A DNA stretch of 64,000 bases from Cronobacter universalis NCTC 9529 (GCF_001277175.1 NZ_CP012257.1:2232001-2296000); one strand, 5' to 3'. Shown: positions 8,133 through 17,210, counted from the first letter of the stretch. Notes: a model not told the origin generated them from the sequence alone. A program made the numbers and translations.

Positions 8133-8819
8133 ATGGCCGCTGAAACTCCGCTCAACCCGACCCAGCCGGTGAGCCAACAGATTTACCGCATCCTGCGCCG
8201 CGATATCGTGCATTGTCTGATCCCGCCAGGCACGCCGCTCTCTGAAAAGGAAGTCTCGGTGCGCTTTGACGTGTCGCGCCAGCCGGTGCGTGAGGCGTTT
8301 ATCAAGCTTGCCGAAAACGGGTTGATTCAGATCCGCCCGCAGCGCGGCAGTTTTGTGAATAAGATTTCGCTGCGCCAGGTGCGCAACGGCTGTTTTGTGC
8401 GCCAGGCCATTGAGCGGGCCGTGGTGCAACGGGCGGCGGGCATGGTGACCGACGCGGATCTCTATCAGCTTGAGCAAAACCTTAATCAGCAGCGCACGGC
8501 CATCGACCGCAAGCAGCTGAGCGATTTTTTTCAGCTTGACGACGAATTTCACCACCGCCTGACGCAGGTCGCCGACTGCCAGCTCGCCTGGGACACCGTG
8601 GAAAACATCAAAGCGACCATCGACCGGGTGCGTTATATGAGCCTCGATCACGTCTCCCCGCCGGAAATGCTGCTGCGCCAGCATAACGATATCTTTCACG
8701 CGCTGGAGCGCCGCGACCCGCAGGCCGCCGATGAAACCATGCGCCTGCACTTGCAGGAGATCAGCGAATCGGTATTGCTGATCCGTCAGGAAAACCGCGA
8801 CTGGTTCACCGAAGAGTAA
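8133..8819 (+). CDS. rspR: RspR (YdfH), GntR/FadR-type repressor of the rsp genes
   Basis: This 228-residue protein has a GntR winged helix-turn-helix (about 10-75, with [20 protein letters not shown]) and an all-helical FCD ligand domain. The start ATG 8133 gives [16 protein letters not shown], matching E. coli. In E. coli RspR represses rspAB. Here the likely targets are the leftward genes rspA, the MFS transporter and ydfI; paired palindromic sites before rspA and ydfI (14467 and 11799) are candidate operators. The inducer is unknown, probably a sugar acid. Confidence 0.93.
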   Translation: MAAETPLNPTQPVSQQIYRILRRDIVHCLIPPGTPLSEKEVSVRFDVSRQPVREAFIKLAENGLIQIRPQRGSFVNKISLRQVRNGCFVRQAIERAVVQRAAGMVTDADLYQLEQNLNQQRTAIDRKQLSDFFQLDDEFHHRLTQVADCQLAWDTVENIKATIDRVRYMSLDHVSPPEMLLRQHNDIFHALERRDPQAADETMRLHLQEISESVLLIRQENRDWFTEE

Positions 8820-8858
8820 CCGCGCGACGTTGTTAACCGACTCAGGGATGGATATGTA

Positions 8859-9752
8859 ATGCGCGCACTATTGCTCATGGGCTGCACCCTTTTCTCTTCA
8901 CCGCTGCTGGCCGATTGTCTCCAGAGCGAGGCGAACGCCACGGCCGCCGCGGATTTTACGTGGTCGGCGAGTACCGTCACCGCCACGCCGCGCGCGCATT
9001 TTTATTCCGCGCCCTCGCCGGAATGCCGCCTTGACGCGTTTCTGTTGCCGGGCGACGCCGTGCAGGTGTTTCGTCTTTCCCAAAGCGACAGCCAGAACGC
9101 GGATGATAAGGCGCGCCCGTTCGCCTGGGTGAGCTATCGCGACAGTAAAGGCCGCGTGGCGACCGGCTGGGTAGAAACCGCGGCGCTTAACGCGCAGCAG
9201 GATACCCTTAAGCCGGAAGGCGTCTGCGCCGCTCGCCTGCGGGAACTGGACGGTGTACAGGATACCCCGGAGACCGCGAACCGCTACGAAGTCACTGGCA
9301 GCGGACGACATTTCTTTTACACGGCCCCCGACGCGCAGTGCCGCAGTCAGCAGGTGTTTCTGGTGGCGGGCGATACGGTGAGCGTGAACCGCACGCTGCG
9401 CGGGTTCAGCGAGGCGACGTGGTACGGCAAGGACGGGCATATTGTGAAAGGCTGGCTGGCATCGGCGGCCCTGCACGCCACCGACGCGGGCGAGACATGG
9501 CGCGAGGATATCAGCGCCAGCCCGCTGGCCCGCGTGACCCGCACCGTCTCGTTGCAGCTCAACCCCAACGGCCAGTGTATTTTCTATGAGAACGCGCAGG
9601 ACGGCGGTATTTACCGTTTGCTGGTGCGTGAAAATCATACCCGTGAAGGCTGCCGCGGTGCTGCCGCCCCTGAAGTCGCGCCGGTGGTGGCGAACATCGA
9701 TATTGATATCGCCAGCGGAAAGATCGTGCGTGACGCGCCCGCAGGCGAGTAG
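8859..9752 (+). CDS. Periplasmic protein with two SH3-like repeats, function unknown
   Basis: This 297-residue protein has a short signal peptide (MRALLLMGCTLFSSPLLA, then DC). Two repeats can be aligned by eye: HFYSAPSPECRLDAFLLPGD near residues 47-66 and FFYTAPDAQCRSQQVFLVAGD near 150-170, each followed about 40 residues later by a W-(V/Y)-x...G-x(3)-GW(V/L)xxAAL block. This is the layout of bacterial SH3-like modules, which often bind peptidoglycan or other ligands outside the membrane. Paired cysteines may form disulfides. I do not recognise a named family. It has its own start after rspR and is followed by ydfZ. Confidence 0.75.
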   Translation: MRALLLMGCTLFSSPLLADCLQSEANATAAADFTWSASTVTATPRAHFYSAPSPECRLDAFLLPGDAVQVFRLSQSDSQNADDKARPFAWVSYRDSKGRVATGWVETAALNAQQDTLKPEGVCAARLRELDGVQDTPETANRYEVTGSGRHFFYTAPDAQCRSQQVFLVAGDTVSVNRTLRGFSEATWYGKDGHIVKGWLASAALHATDAGETWREDISASPLARVTRTVSLQLNPNGQCIFYENAQDGGIYRLLVRENHTREGCRGAAAPEVAPVVANIDIDIASGKIVRDAPAGE

Positions 9753-9790
9753 TCGCGGGCAGTGACATTCATCACACAAATGCCTCGTTT

Positions 9791-9831
9791 TTGATCGAGA
9801 TTAACGTTTTTCAGGTCGTGATTTTTAAAAT
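9791..9831 (+). promoter_or_regulatory. FNR-dependent promoter of ydfZ
   Basis: TTGATCGAGATTAA at 9791-9804 matches the FNR consensus TTGATNNNNATCAA except one position. A -10-like TAAAAT at 9826-9831 places the box centre near -41, the class II arrangement. ydfZ is FNR-activated in E. coli. Confidence 0.7.
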
Positions 9832-9876
9832 GGGGCTCGTCTGGATCATTCCCAACTATTCAGAGGAGATAACACC

Positions 9877-10080
9877 ATGATGACCTACGATCGCAACCGT
9901 AATTCCATTACCACCGGCAGCCGCGTGATGATCAGCACCACCGGGCAGACCGGCGTGATTAAAGCGATTCACGGCGACGGCATGACGCCGGAGCAGATCC
10001 GCCGTGGCCGCACCGTTGAGGTGGAAGGTTGCGAAGGGAAATTCGAGCCGATCGAGTTAATTCGTCTGGGTATGCATTAA
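9877..10080 (+). CDS. ydfZ: YdfZ, small selenium-associated protein
   Basis: This 67-residue protein begins [20 protein letters not shown] and contains [20 protein letters not shown], matching E. coli YdfZ in length and sequence. YdfZ was reported to bind selenium, presumably through its single cysteine in EGCEG, and is expressed anaerobically. The SD is GAGGAG 8 bases upstream. A good FNR site precedes it. Its proximity to the ynf selenate/DMSO reductase operon (7 kb away) fits an anaerobic role but is not proof. Confidence 0.95.
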   Translation: MMTYDRNRNSITTGSRVMISTTGQTGVIKAIHGDGMTPEQIRRGRTVEVEGCEGKFEPIELIRLGMH

Positions 10081-10128
10081 TATTTGTCGGGCGGGTGTTG
10101 TTGAACGGCGGGTGCAAGGCTGGTGAAC

Positions 10129-10210
10129 GGCGGGTGCGCTCCGCTTACCCGCCCTACTCATAATAAACGCGATGGGTTTTCGTAGGGTGGGTAAGCGCAG
10201 CGCACCCACC
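10129..10210. repeat. Inverted pair of GC-rich palindromic intergenic repeats
   Basis: A 29-base unit (GGCGGGTGCGCTCCGC then TTACCCGCCCTAC) at 10129-10157 is followed by its inverted, slightly diverged copy at 10182-10210. The same unit occurs three times at 28502-28638. Together the arms could form a long hairpin between ydfZ and the convergent ydfI. Confidence 0.85.
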
Positions 10211-10235
10211 ACTACCCACCACCTTTAATAACCCG

Positions 10236-11702
10236 TCAACACCCCGCTTTCACATACCGCGCCACCGTTGCTCTGGCGCCGTTCTCACACAAAAGCTTAT
10301 ACGCCTCCGTCACCTGCGCCACAAATTCTGTCCGCGTCGCCAGGTCCTCGCCAAAAATCTCGCGAATGTTCAGCAGCGCTTTCACCCGCGCGTCGCCCTC
10401 TTCGCTCGCGCGTACCGCCGTCTGAATAACATTCAGCAGCGGATCGCAGACTTCAATCGCATCGCCCTGCTCATCGACGCCGCTCACGTAGCGCATCCAG
10501 CCCGCCACGCCGAGCGTCAGCAGCGGCGCCGCGCTGCCGTGCGCCTGATGCCAGCGCAGAGAGTCAAGCCAGCGCTGCGGCAGTTTCTGGCTGCCGTCCA
10601 TCGCGATCTGCCAGGTGCGGTGCCGCAGCGCCGGATTGCTGTAGCGCTCAATCAGCAGATCCGCGTAACGCGCCAGATCAACGCCCTGCACGCGGAGCGT
10701 CGGGGCCTGCTCGTTAAGCATCAGCGCATGCGCGGCATGGCGGTAGTTCGCATCGTCCATGCAGTCGTTGATGTGCTGATACCCCGCCAGATAGCCGAGA
10801 TACGCCAGGAACGAGTGGCTGCCGTTAAGCATACGCAGCTTCATCTCCTCGAACGGCACCACATCGCGTACCAGCTGCGCCCCCGCCTTTTCCCACGCCG
10901 GGCGGCCCGCCACAAAATTATCTTCAATCACCCACTGGCGGAACGGCTCGCAGGCCACACCCGCCGGGTCGCGCACGCCGGTCAGCTGTTCGATTTTATC
11001 GAGCGTTTCCGGCGTCACCGCTGGCACAATCCGGTCCACCATTGTGGACGGGAACGTCACGTTCTCCTCGATCCACGCCGCCAGACTGGCGTCCACGGCG
11101 CGGGCGAAGGCCATCACGACGTTGCGGGCCACATGCCCGTTTTCCGGCATATTGTCGCAGGACATCACGCTGAACCCCGCAAGCCCGGCGGCTTTGCGGC
11201 GCGCCAGCGCCTCCACAATCACCCCAACGGCGGATGACGGCGTCTCAGGGCGCGCGAGATCGGCGGCGATAAGCGGATGATCCAGCATCAGCTCGCCTGT
11301 CGCGGGCGAATGGCAGTAGCCTTTTTCAGTAATGGTGAGCGAGACAATCGCCACCTGCGGCTCACACAGCGCGGCGAAGACGGCTTCCAGGCCATCCACC
11401 TGCGCATGGAGCGCGTGTTTCACCACGCCCACCACGCGGGCGCGCCAGGCGTCGGCGGACATCTCCGCCACGGTGTAGAGATTATCCTGACGGCGGATAT
11501 CGGCGATCTGCTGCTCGCCGCCAATCAGGTTAATTTCACAGTAACCCCAGTCGCTGCCGTGTTCGGCGGCAAGAATATCGGCATAAACCCCCTGGTGCGC
11601 GCGGTGAAACGCGCCAAAACCAAGATGCACAATGCGGGCGACCAGCGCGTCGCGGTGATAGGCAGGGAGAATGGCGTTGGCGTGAAGCAGCGTATTTTCC
11701 AT
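10236..11702 (-). CDS. ydfI: YdfI, mannitol-dehydrogenase-family oxidoreductase (D-mannonate oxidoreductase type)
   Basis: This 488-residue protein belongs to the long-chain polyol dehydrogenase family that includes UxuB, UxaB and MtlK-type enzymes, and likely interconverts a mannonate-like sugar acid and its keto form with NAD(H). Visible blocks are [17 protein letters not shown] (residues about 22-38), SCDNMPENG, and the catalytic region [21 protein letters not shown] with the family lysine. It is the last gene of the rspA-MFS-ydfI array, but has its own 160-base upstream region with a candidate operator and a CRP-like palindrome, so it may be separately regulated. Confidence 0.94.
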   Translation of the reverse strand: MENTLLHANAILPAYHRDALVARIVHLGFGAFHRAHQGVYADILAAEHGSDWGYCEINLIGGEQQIADIRRQDNLYTVAEMSADAWRARVVGVVKHALHAQVDGLEAVFAALCEPQVAIVSLTITEKGYCHSPATGELMLDHPLIAADLARPETPSSAVGVIVEALARRKAAGLAGFSVMSCDNMPENGHVARNVVMAFARAVDASLAAWIEENVTFPSTMVDRIVPAVTPETLDKIEQLTGVRDPAGVACEPFRQWVIEDNFVAGRPAWEKAGAQLVRDVVPFEEMKLRMLNGSHSFLAYLGYLAGYQHINDCMDDANYRHAAHALMLNEQAPTLRVQGVDLARYADLLIERYSNPALRHRTWQIAMDGSQKLPQRWLDSLRWHQAHGSAAPLLTLGVAGWMRYVSGVDEQGDAIEVCDPLLNVIQTAVRASEEGDARVKALLNIREIFGEDLATRTEFVAQVTEAYKLLCENGARATVARYVKAGC

Positions 11703-11798
11703 GGTCGTGACTCGTTTGATAAATAAAGAAATTTGTATAAAGCCTACGCTCCACAGCGGTACGCTTTATGATTTACGACAGTTTTTGGTGACTACATT

Positions 11799-11814
11799 AA
11801 CTAGAATGGTAGTA
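11799..11814. promoter_or_regulatory. Candidate RspR-type operator before ydfI
   Basis: The 16-mer AACTAGAATGGTAGTA is an imperfect AACT-N8-AGTT palindrome and matches, in the reverse sense, the site before rspA (14467-14482). Sharing between two promoters of one pathway is the main support; the assignment to RspR is inference. Confidence 0.45.
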
Positions 11815-11839
11815 AAGCGTGATTTTCATCACGCTTTAC
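11812..11839. promoter_or_regulatory. Perfect 12-bp hairpin with a CRP-like core between the MFS gene and ydfI
   Basis: Arms GTAAAGCGTGAT and ATCACGCTTTAC are perfect with a 4-base loop. The centre reads GTGAT-N4-ATCAC, the exact spacing of a CRP site. It could be a CRP operator for ydfI, or in RNA a GAAA-loop hairpin 24 nt after the MFS stop that ends or protects the rspA-MFS message. No T-run follows on the minus strand. Confidence 0.5.
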
Positions 11840-11862
11840 ATTTTAGGGAAAGAAACCGGGGG

Positions 11863-13140
11863 TCAGACAGTGACAGGCTTCGCGGCCAGATTATCCGCCG
11901 TGCGCGCCTTCACGAACGTCCAGAGGATTATCGCGCCGACGATATCCATCAGGCTCAGAATAATAAAGAACGGATTGTAACCGACGCTCTTGACCAGCCC
12001 GCCCATGATAAGCGTGCAGATAAAAATGCCCGTCCAGCCCGCCGTACCGGCGAAACCGCTGACGGTGGAGGTTTCGTTGCGCCGGAAGAGATCGGTCGCC
12101 ATGGTAATCACCTGGGTGGAGAGCATCTGATGGGCGAACGCGCAGACGGAAACCAGCCCTATCGCCACATAGGCGCTCTCCACAAAGCCCACCAGCGACA
12201 GCGGCAGCATCAGCACCGCGCCCGCGCTGAACCCGATACGCCGCGCGTTAATAGTCGAGATGTTCCAGCGCTTCATCATGAAATTATTCAGAAAGCCGCC
12301 CGCCATGCCGCCGAAATCCGCCGCCAGAAACGGCAGCCAGGCGAACAGCGCGATATCTTTAAGCGGCATATGCCGCACCGTCATCAGATAGACCGGCAGC
12401 CAGAAGTTGATCGTGCCCCAGGCGGGGTCGGCCAGAAAGCGCGGCAGCGCGATGCCCCAGAAGTTACGCTGGCGCAGGATCTGCATCACGGAGGGTTTCG
12501 TGCCGCTGGCTTCCAGATGTTTTTCCTGCCCGTCTTCAATGAGCCGCGCTTCCTCAAGGCTGAGCGCGCGATGACGTGCGGGCGATTCATAGCCAAACCA
12601 CCAGATTACCGCAAAGACAAGCCCGAGCGCGCCGGTTATCACGAACGCCATTTCCCAGTTGTAGGCCATGATGGCCCACACCACGAGCGGCGGCGCCAGC
12701 ATAGCGCCAATCGACGTGCCGATATTCGCAACACCCCCGGCAATGCCGCGCTCTTTCGCCGGAAACCATTCGGAATTGCACTTCACGCCCGCCGGGATCG
12801 CCGAGGCTTCGCTAAGCCCCATCAGCCCGCGTAAAAAGGCCAGCCCGCCCCACGAGTGGCACGCGGCGTGGGCCATATTGGTCAGCGACCAGGCGATAAT
12901 CATAATGAAAAAGCCGAGCTTTAAGCCTACCACGTCGATAAAGAACCCGCACAGAGGCTGGGCAATCGTATAGGCGAACTGAAAGGCGCTTAAGATCCAG
13001 GAATATTGTTGCTCATTAATATGCAGTTCGGTGAAAAGCGTCGGTGCAGAGACGCTGAGCGAGCTGCGCGCGAGTGCGTTTATAATCGTGCCCAGCGACA
13101 CCAGGCCTATCATATACCAGCGTAAATGTTTAATTTTCAT
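11863..13140 (-). CDS. MFS anion:cation symporter (ExuT/GudP-type sugar-acid transporter)
   Basis: This 425-residue, 12-helix major facilitator begins MKIKHLRWYMIGLVSLGTIINALAR and has the ACS-family motifs SAFQFAYTIAQPLCGFFID, GLMGLSEASAIPAG and ANIGTSIGAMLAPPLV. Close relatives import hexuronates, glucarate or galactonate with protons. It lies 58 bases after rspA on the same strand and before ydfI, so it probably imports the substrate of the RspA dehydratase. ATG 13140 is the natural start; the longer in-frame extension to 13515 overlaps rspA and is rejected. E. coli carries only a prophage-disrupted equivalent near this place (ydfJ), from memory. Confidence 0.9.
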   Translation of the reverse strand: MKIKHLRWYMIGLVSLGTIINALARSSLSVSAPTLFTELHINEQQYSWILSAFQFAYTIAQPLCGFFIDVVGLKLGFFIMIIAWSLTNMAHAACHSWGGLAFLRGLMGLSEASAIPAGVKCNSEWFPAKERGIAGGVANIGTSIGAMLAPPLVVWAIMAYNWEMAFVITGALGLVFAVIWWFGYESPARHRALSLEEARLIEDGQEKHLEASGTKPSVMQILRQRNFWGIALPRFLADPAWGTINFWLPVYLMTVRHMPLKDIALFAWLPFLAADFGGMAGGFLNNFMMKRWNISTINARRIGFSAGAVLMLPLSLVGFVESAYVAIGLVSVCAFAHQMLSTQVITMATDLFRRNETSTVSGFAGTAGWTGIFICTLIMGGLVKSVGYNPFFIILSLMDIVGAIILWTFVKARTADNLAAKPVTV

Positions 13141-13198
13141 GGGTAGGGTCCGGAGGTTTTTTATTATTGTCACCGCAGCGCGCCGCGGTGATGCGGGG

Positions 13199-14413
13199 TT
13201 ACCAGTTCCACAATGTGCCGTCTTCAAGCCGGGCCACCGGCAGGTACGCCGGATCGTAGGGGTATTTCGCCGCCAGCTTTTCATCAAATTCAATGCCCAG
13301 CCCCGGCTTCTCGCCCGGATGCATATAGCCGTTGTCAAATGTCCAGCTGTGCGGGAAGACCTCCAGCATCTGCGCTGAATAGCCCATGTATTCCTGCACG
13401 CCGAAATTGGGCACCCAGAGATCGAAATGCAGCGCGGCGGCATGGCAAATGGGCGAGAGATCCGACGGCCCGTGCGAACCGGTGCGCACCTGATACAACG
13501 CGGCGAAATCCGCAATGCGGCGCATCCCGGTAATACCGCCCGCGTGGGTCACCGTGGCGCGGATGTAGTCGATCAACTGCTCTTCGATGAGCTGTTTGCA
13601 GTCCCAGATGCTGTTAAAGACTTCACCGACCGCAACCGGCGTCACGGTGTGCTGGCGGATGAGGCGAAAACAGGCCTGGTTTTCGGCAGGTGTCGGATCT
13701 TCCATCCAGAAGAGACGGTAATCCTCAATGCTTTTACCGAAACGCGCCGCCTCGATGGGCGTCAGGCGGTGATGCATGTCGTGCAGCAGATGTTCGTTAA
13801 AGCCGAACTTCTCACGCACCGCCTCGAAGAGTTTCGGCGTGAAATCGAGATATTTTTCGGTGGACCAGAGCTGCTCTTCCGGCCACTGGCCTTTGGTGGC
13901 GGGCTCATACGCCAGCCCTTTGCCCTTGGCCATACCGTAAGTGGTTTTCATGCCCGGCACGCCGCACTGCACGCGAATCGCCTTAAAGCCCATTTCTTTG
14001 TGCCGGGCGTAGTCTTCCAGCACCTCATCGATGGTGTGGCCGGTGGTGTGGCAGTAGACCATCACGCCGTCGCGCGACGCGCCGCCCAGCAGCTGATAAA
14101 GCGGCATTCCGGCGGCTTTGGCTTTGATATCCCACAGCGCCGTGTCGATAGCGGAAATCGCCGACATCGTCACCGGCCCACGCCGCCAGTACGCGCCTTT
14201 ATAGAAAAACTGCCAGATATCCTCGATACGCTGCGCGTCGCGCCCGACCAGCTGCGGGCAGAGGTGATCGCGCAGATAGCTGGCGACAGAGAGCTCGCGT
14301 CCGTTAAGCGTGGCGTCGCCAAGCCCCGTCAGGCCGTCGTCGGTGGTGATTTTAAGCGTCACGAAGTTGCGCCCCGGGCAGGTGACAAACACTTCCGCTT
14401 TACTGATCTTCAT
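13199..14413 (-). CDS. rspA: RspA, mannonate-dehydratase-family enolase superfamily protein
   Basis: This 404-residue protein matches E. coli starvation-sensing protein RspA throughout ([21 protein letters not shown] to LEDGTLWNW). It is an enolase-superfamily dehydratase of the ManD subgroup, with conserved metal-binding and catalytic blocks such as [34 protein letters not shown] and [13 protein letters not shown]. Some ManD members dehydrate D-mannonate or D-gluconate; RspA's own activity is weak or unknown. It leads the array rspA-MFS-ydfI. The E. coli partner rspB (alcohol dehydrogenase) is not present here. Confidence 0.96.
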   Translation of the reverse strand: MKISKAEVFVTCPGRNFVTLKITTDDGLTGLGDATLNGRELSVASYLRDHLCPQLVGRDAQRIEDIWQFFYKGAYWRRGPVTMSAISAIDTALWDIKAKAAGMPLYQLLGGASRDGVMVYCHTTGHTIDEVLEDYARHKEMGFKAIRVQCGVPGMKTTYGMAKGKGLAYEPATKGQWPEEQLWSTEKYLDFTPKLFEAVREKFGFNEHLLHDMHHRLTPIEAARFGKSIEDYRLFWMEDPTPAENQACFRLIRQHTVTPVAVGEVFNSIWDCKQLIEEQLIDYIRATVTHAGGITGMRRIADFAALYQVRTGSHGPSDLSPICHAAALHFDLWVPNFGVQEYMGYSAQMLEVFPHSWTFDNGYMHPGEKPGLGIEFDEKLAAKYPYDPAYLPVARLEDGTLWNW

Positions 14414-14466
14414 GCATCCTTCCTTTTAGAAACGGCAATGCTGTACGCATTGCGATCAACTGACTT

Positions 14467-14482
14467 AACTACCATACAAGTT
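14467..14482. promoter_or_regulatory. Candidate RspR operator before rspA
   Basis: AACTACCATACAAGTT is a 16-bp imperfect palindrome (AACT-N8-AGTT) 54-69 bases before the rspA start. On the minus strand it covers TTGTATGGT, which would serve as an extended -10, so binding here could block rspA transcription. It matches the site at 11799. Confidence 0.5.
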
Positions 14483-14504
14483 GATTGCATGAAAAAATGC
14501 GCGA

Positions 14505-14525
14505 CGCTTCACAAAGCGTGAAGCG
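14505..14525 (-). other. 8-bp perfect inverted repeat between ynfA and rspA
   Basis: CGCTTCAC and GTGAAGCG flank a 5-base loop; on the minus strand six T follow after 7 bases. It may be a weak terminator of ynfA or part of rspA control. Confidence 0.4.
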
Positions 14526-14563
14526 CTGTCAGCGCCAAAAACGGGAAGAGATCAGGAAGAACG

Positions 14564-14890
14564 TCAGGCGCGGCCCCAGCCTGCGACAATAATCAACATA
14601 CCGCACAGCGCGACCGCCGCCCCTGCCCAGTCATAAAGGCTCAGCCGCACGCCGTCGACGACGCGCAGCCAGATAAGCGCGGTCATCACATAGACGCCGC
14701 CGTAAGCGGCATACACCCGCCCGCTCGCCGCCGGGTGCAGCGTCAGGAGCCAGACGAACAGCATCAGCGACAGCGCCGCCGGCAGCAGTAACAGCACGCT
14801 CGCCCCTTTGCGCAGCCACAGCCACGGCAGAAAACAGCCAATAATTTCCGCAAGCGCGGTGGCAAAAAACAGCAAAGTGGTTTTAATCAT
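14564..14890 (-). CDS. ynfA: YnfA, UPF0060 small multidrug-resistance-like membrane protein
   Basis: This 108-residue protein has four hydrophobic helices, beginning [27 protein letters not shown], with the family blocks [17 protein letters not shown] and [19 protein letters not shown]0060/YnfA proteins are SMR-related and have been linked to efflux of dyes and biocides in Shigella. ATG 14890 matches the normal start; the upstream 19 codons are non-coding. It is divergent from ynfB, as in E. coli. Confidence 0.95.
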
Positions 14891-15006
14891 ATTGAGACTC
14901 TTTGAGGTAATATCGGCGTTCGCTGCCGCTGTGCGCGATTCGCGCACGATGATATAGTAAAGCGTGTCGGCTTCACGACAAGAACAGCTTCATTAAGGAT
15001 ATCGCC

Positions 15007-15336
15007 ATGAATAAATTCCTTCGCCACTCACTGCTGCTGGCGTTGCTGACCGGCGCGCTGTCAGGCGTCGCCCACGCGCAAACGGATAAACTGATTATTG
15101 AGTCCGGCGATAACGCCCGCACCCGCCAGGACGCTGCGATGGATAAAGAGCAATGGAATGACACGCGTTCTTTACGCCAGAAAGTCAACAAGCGCACCGA
15201 GAAAGAGTGGGATAAAGCGGATGTCGCCTTCGACGCCAAAGACAACTGCGAGAAAAGCGCGAACCTCAACGCCTACTGGGAGCCCAACACCCTGCGTTGT
15301 CTTGACCGCCGCACCGGCCGCGTCATCAATCCGTAA
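15007..15336 (+). CDS. ynfB: YnfB, UPF0482 exported protein
   Basis: This 109-residue protein has a clear signal peptide ([20 protein letters not shown], cleaved after AHA) and then a charged mature region with [19 protein letters not shown] and a C-terminal [12 protein letters not shown]. It matches E. coli YnfB (DUF1283). Two cysteines may pair in the periplasm. Function is unknown. speG follows 68 bases downstream on the same strand. Confidence 0.95.
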   Translation: MNKFLRHSLLLALLTGALSGVAHAQTDKLIIESGDNARTRQDAAMDKEQWNDTRSLRQKVNKRTEKEWDKADVAFDAKDNCEKSANLNAYWEPNTLRCLDRRTGRVINP

Positions 15337-15404
15337 GCCCTTTCGCATCACGGCTCCCGCGCCGCGGGGGCCGGCTTTTCCCGCGCATATAAAGGATGTG
15401 AACG

Positions 15405-15965
15405 ATGTCAGACTACGTTGATGTCAAACTGCGCCCGCTGGAACGTGAAGATTTGCGCTTCGTCCATCAGCTCGACAATAACGCCAGCGTCATGCGCTAC
15501 TGGTTCGAAGAGCCTTATGAAGCGTTCGTCGAACTCTCCGATCTCTACGATAAACATATTCACGATCAGAGCGAACGCCGCTTTGTGGTGGAGTGTGACG
15601 GCGATAAAGCAGGCCTGGTGGAGCTGGTGGAGATTAACCACGTACACCGCCGCGCCGAGTTTCAGATTATTATTTCACCGGAGCATCAGGGCAAAGGCCT
15701 CGCCAGCCGCGCCGCGAAACTGGCGATGGATTACGGCTTTACGGTACTGAATCTCTATAAGCTCTATCTCATCGTGGATAAAGAGAATGCCAAAGCGATC
15801 CATATTTATCGCAAGCTGGGCTTTATGGTGGAAGGCGAGCTGATCCATGAATTTTTCATTAACGGCGAGTACCGCAACACCATCCGCATGTGTATTTTCC
15901 AGCACCAGTACCTGACGCACCTTAAACCCGCCGGGACGACGCTGCTGAAACCGACCGCGCAGTAA
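15405..15965 (+). CDS. speG: Spermidine N1-acetyltransferase SpeG
   Basis: This 186-residue GNAT enzyme acetylates spermidine and spermine with acetyl-CoA and prevents polyamine toxicity. It is nearly identical by eye to E. coli SpeG from residue 8 on: [39 protein letters not shown] (acetyl-CoA P-loop QGKGLA) and [19 protein letters not shown]. The SD AAAGGATG lies 6 bases before ATG 15405. The enzyme forms an allosteric dodecamer in relatives. Together with mdtJI at 36 kb it covers both polyamine inactivation and export. Confidence 0.97.
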   Translation: MSDYVDVKLRPLEREDLRFVHQLDNNASVMRYWFEEPYEAFVELSDLYDKHIHDQSERRFVVECDGDKAGLVELVEINHVHRRAEFQIIISPEHQGKGLASRAAKLAMDYGFTVLNLYKLYLIVDKENAKAIHIYRKLGFMVEGELIHEFFINGEYRNTIRMCIFQHQYLTHLKPAGTTLLKPTAQ

Positions 15966-15970
15966 CGTAT

Positions 15971-15994
15971 AAGCGCAGGCGTGCCTGCGCTTTT
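15971..15994 (+). terminator. Terminator of speG
   Basis: AAGCGCAGGC, loop GT, GCCTGCGCTT then TT: a perfect 10-bp stem just after the speG stop. It lies between convergent speG and ynfC and may act on both. Confidence 0.8.
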
Positions 15995-16018
15995 AACACG
16001 ATCTCTCGTAACAGCCTG

Positions 16019-16726
16019 TCAGTAGTAATTGATTTCGTTCTGAATCGTGAATTTATGCAGCACGGGCGGCGTCGCGCTGGCGTCGGTGATTTCCAGCACG
16101 CAGCTTGACGGGTTGAGGTGGCGATCGTATTCGCAGCTCTGCTTTGCCGTATCGATCACTTTATCGTTAAGCTTCGTCACCGAGGTGTAATCGTGTTTTT
16201 TACGCTTATCGCTGGGGGTGGCGACGGTTAAGAGTTCGGCGTCTTTCGCTTTGCTGGTTTTGCCGAGCGGATAGCCTTCTTCATCGTAGCGGTAGCTCAC
16301 GGTGACCTCCGGCGTATGCCCTTTCACCACAAATTCGCGATCGTTGGTTTCATAGACCATGCCCACCGAGGGCAGCTCGGCCAGCTGGCATTTGCCCTGC
16401 AAACGAATACGTTTTTCGCGGCTCAGCGCGTCAAGGTAGTAGTTGGCGTCCAGCACCAGCGACATGTGGCTGTTGCTCGGTTTGTCAGAATAGTTCAGCG
16501 TCTCGAAACACCCCTCTTGCGAGAGCGTACCGTTGACTTCCGTCTCCACCTCGCCGCTGTCGTTAATCAGCTTCTGGGTGAAGTTTTTTACCGGGCCGCG
16601 CAGCGGGTCGAAATTAAACTCGCTGGAGAAACTCGCCATTTCCGGGCTGAACGGCGCCAGCGCGTCCGGCTTATCACAGCCAGTGAGTGCGAGCGATACC
16701 ATCATTACCGTCACGTATTTTTTCAC
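16019..16726 (-). CDS. ynfC: YnfC, UPF0257 lipoprotein
   Basis: This 235-residue protein starts with GTG 16726 (VKKYVTVMMVSLALTGC), which gives a lipobox LALTGC with Cys17 as the lipidation site and an SD AAGGAT 11 bases upstream. The mature part has the family blocks PEMASFSSEFNFDPLRGPVK, LQGKCQLAELPS and YRYDEEGYPLGKT, as in E. coli YnfC. Function is unknown. The longer frame from 16765 is rejected because it would bury the signal peptide. Confidence 0.93.
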   Translation of the reverse strand: MKKYVTVMMVSLALTGCDKPDALAPFSPEMASFSSEFNFDPLRGPVKNFTQKLINDSGEVETEVNGTLSQEGCFETLNYSDKPSNSHMSLVLDANYYLDALSREKRIRLQGKCQLAELPSVGMVYETNDREFVVKGHTPEVTVSYRYDEEGYPLGKTSKAKDAELLTVATPSDKRKKHDYTSVTKLNDKVIDTAKQSCEYDRHLNPSSCVLEITDASATPPVLHKFTIQNEINYY

Positions 16727-16842
16727 GTCTTTATTATCCTTCTGCGGCCTCGCCAAAAGCGGCATGATATCTGAAAAGTCAGTGATATATATAACAACTG
16801 CTATGCTTACTACATCTGTTTTACGTCAATAAGGAGCCGTTA

Positions 16843-17139
16843 ATGAAAAAACGTTACTGGGCAGGCGCCCTGCTGCTGGCCGCGACATTACCGGTCAGCG
16901 CCGCGCAAAACTCCTGTGAACGGGTCAAAGCCGATATTGAACAGCGCATCATTAATAATGGCGTACCGGAAAACGGGTTTACGTTAACTATCGTTCCTAA
17001 CGACCAGGCTGACCAGCCGGATGCGCAGGTTGTCGGTCATTGCGCCAACGATACGCAAAAAATTCTCTACACCCGCACCCAGAGCGGCAACGCCGCAGGC
17101 GGCGGAACCTCGCAGGGCGCAGCCAGCGAGCCGCAATAA
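16843..17139 (+). CDS. ynfD: YnfD, DUF1161 exported protein
   Basis: This 98-residue protein has a signal peptide (MKKRYWAGALLLAATLPVSA) and a DUF1161 domain with NSCERVKADIEQRIINNGV and VVGHCANDTQKILYTR; the two cysteines are conserved. The tail is Gly/Ser/Ala-rich. It matches E. coli YnfD. Function is unknown. The SD is AAGGAG 8 bases before the start. Confidence 0.93.
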   Translation: MKKRYWAGALLLAATLPVSAAQNSCERVKADIEQRIINNGVPENGFTLTIVPNDQADQPDAQVVGHCANDTQKILYTRTQSGNAAGGGTSQGAASEPQ

Positions 17140-17147
17140 TCAGATCA

Positions 17148-17167
17148 GGGGCTTCGGCCCCTTTTTT
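17148..17167 (+). terminator. Terminator of ynfD
   Basis: GGGG-CTTCGG-CCCC followed by six T (17162-17167), a textbook stem with a stable UUCG-type loop. Confidence 0.9.
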
Positions 17168-17196
17168 ATATCCATCATTCCCTTACGCCCTGTCTA

Positions 17197-17210
17197 TTGA
17201 CCCTCGTTAA
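17197..17210 (+). promoter_or_regulatory. Probable FNR site before ynfE
   Basis: TTGACCCTCGTTAA has two symmetric half sites (TTGAC and GTTAA) with the 4-base spacing of the FNR consensus TTGATNNNNATCAA. A -10-like TAAAAC lies near 17232-17237, giving a class II geometry. The E. coli ynf operon is FNR-activated. Confidence 0.55.

Noticed and set aside
11701..12834. 377-residue plus-strand frame
   Set aside because: His/Arg-rich composition typical of the antisense of a GC-rich transporter gene; no SD or motifs.
13141..13515. N-terminal extension of the MFS transporter to 13515
   Set aside because: It would overlap rspA out of frame; the transporter's natural start with its first helix is ATG 13140.
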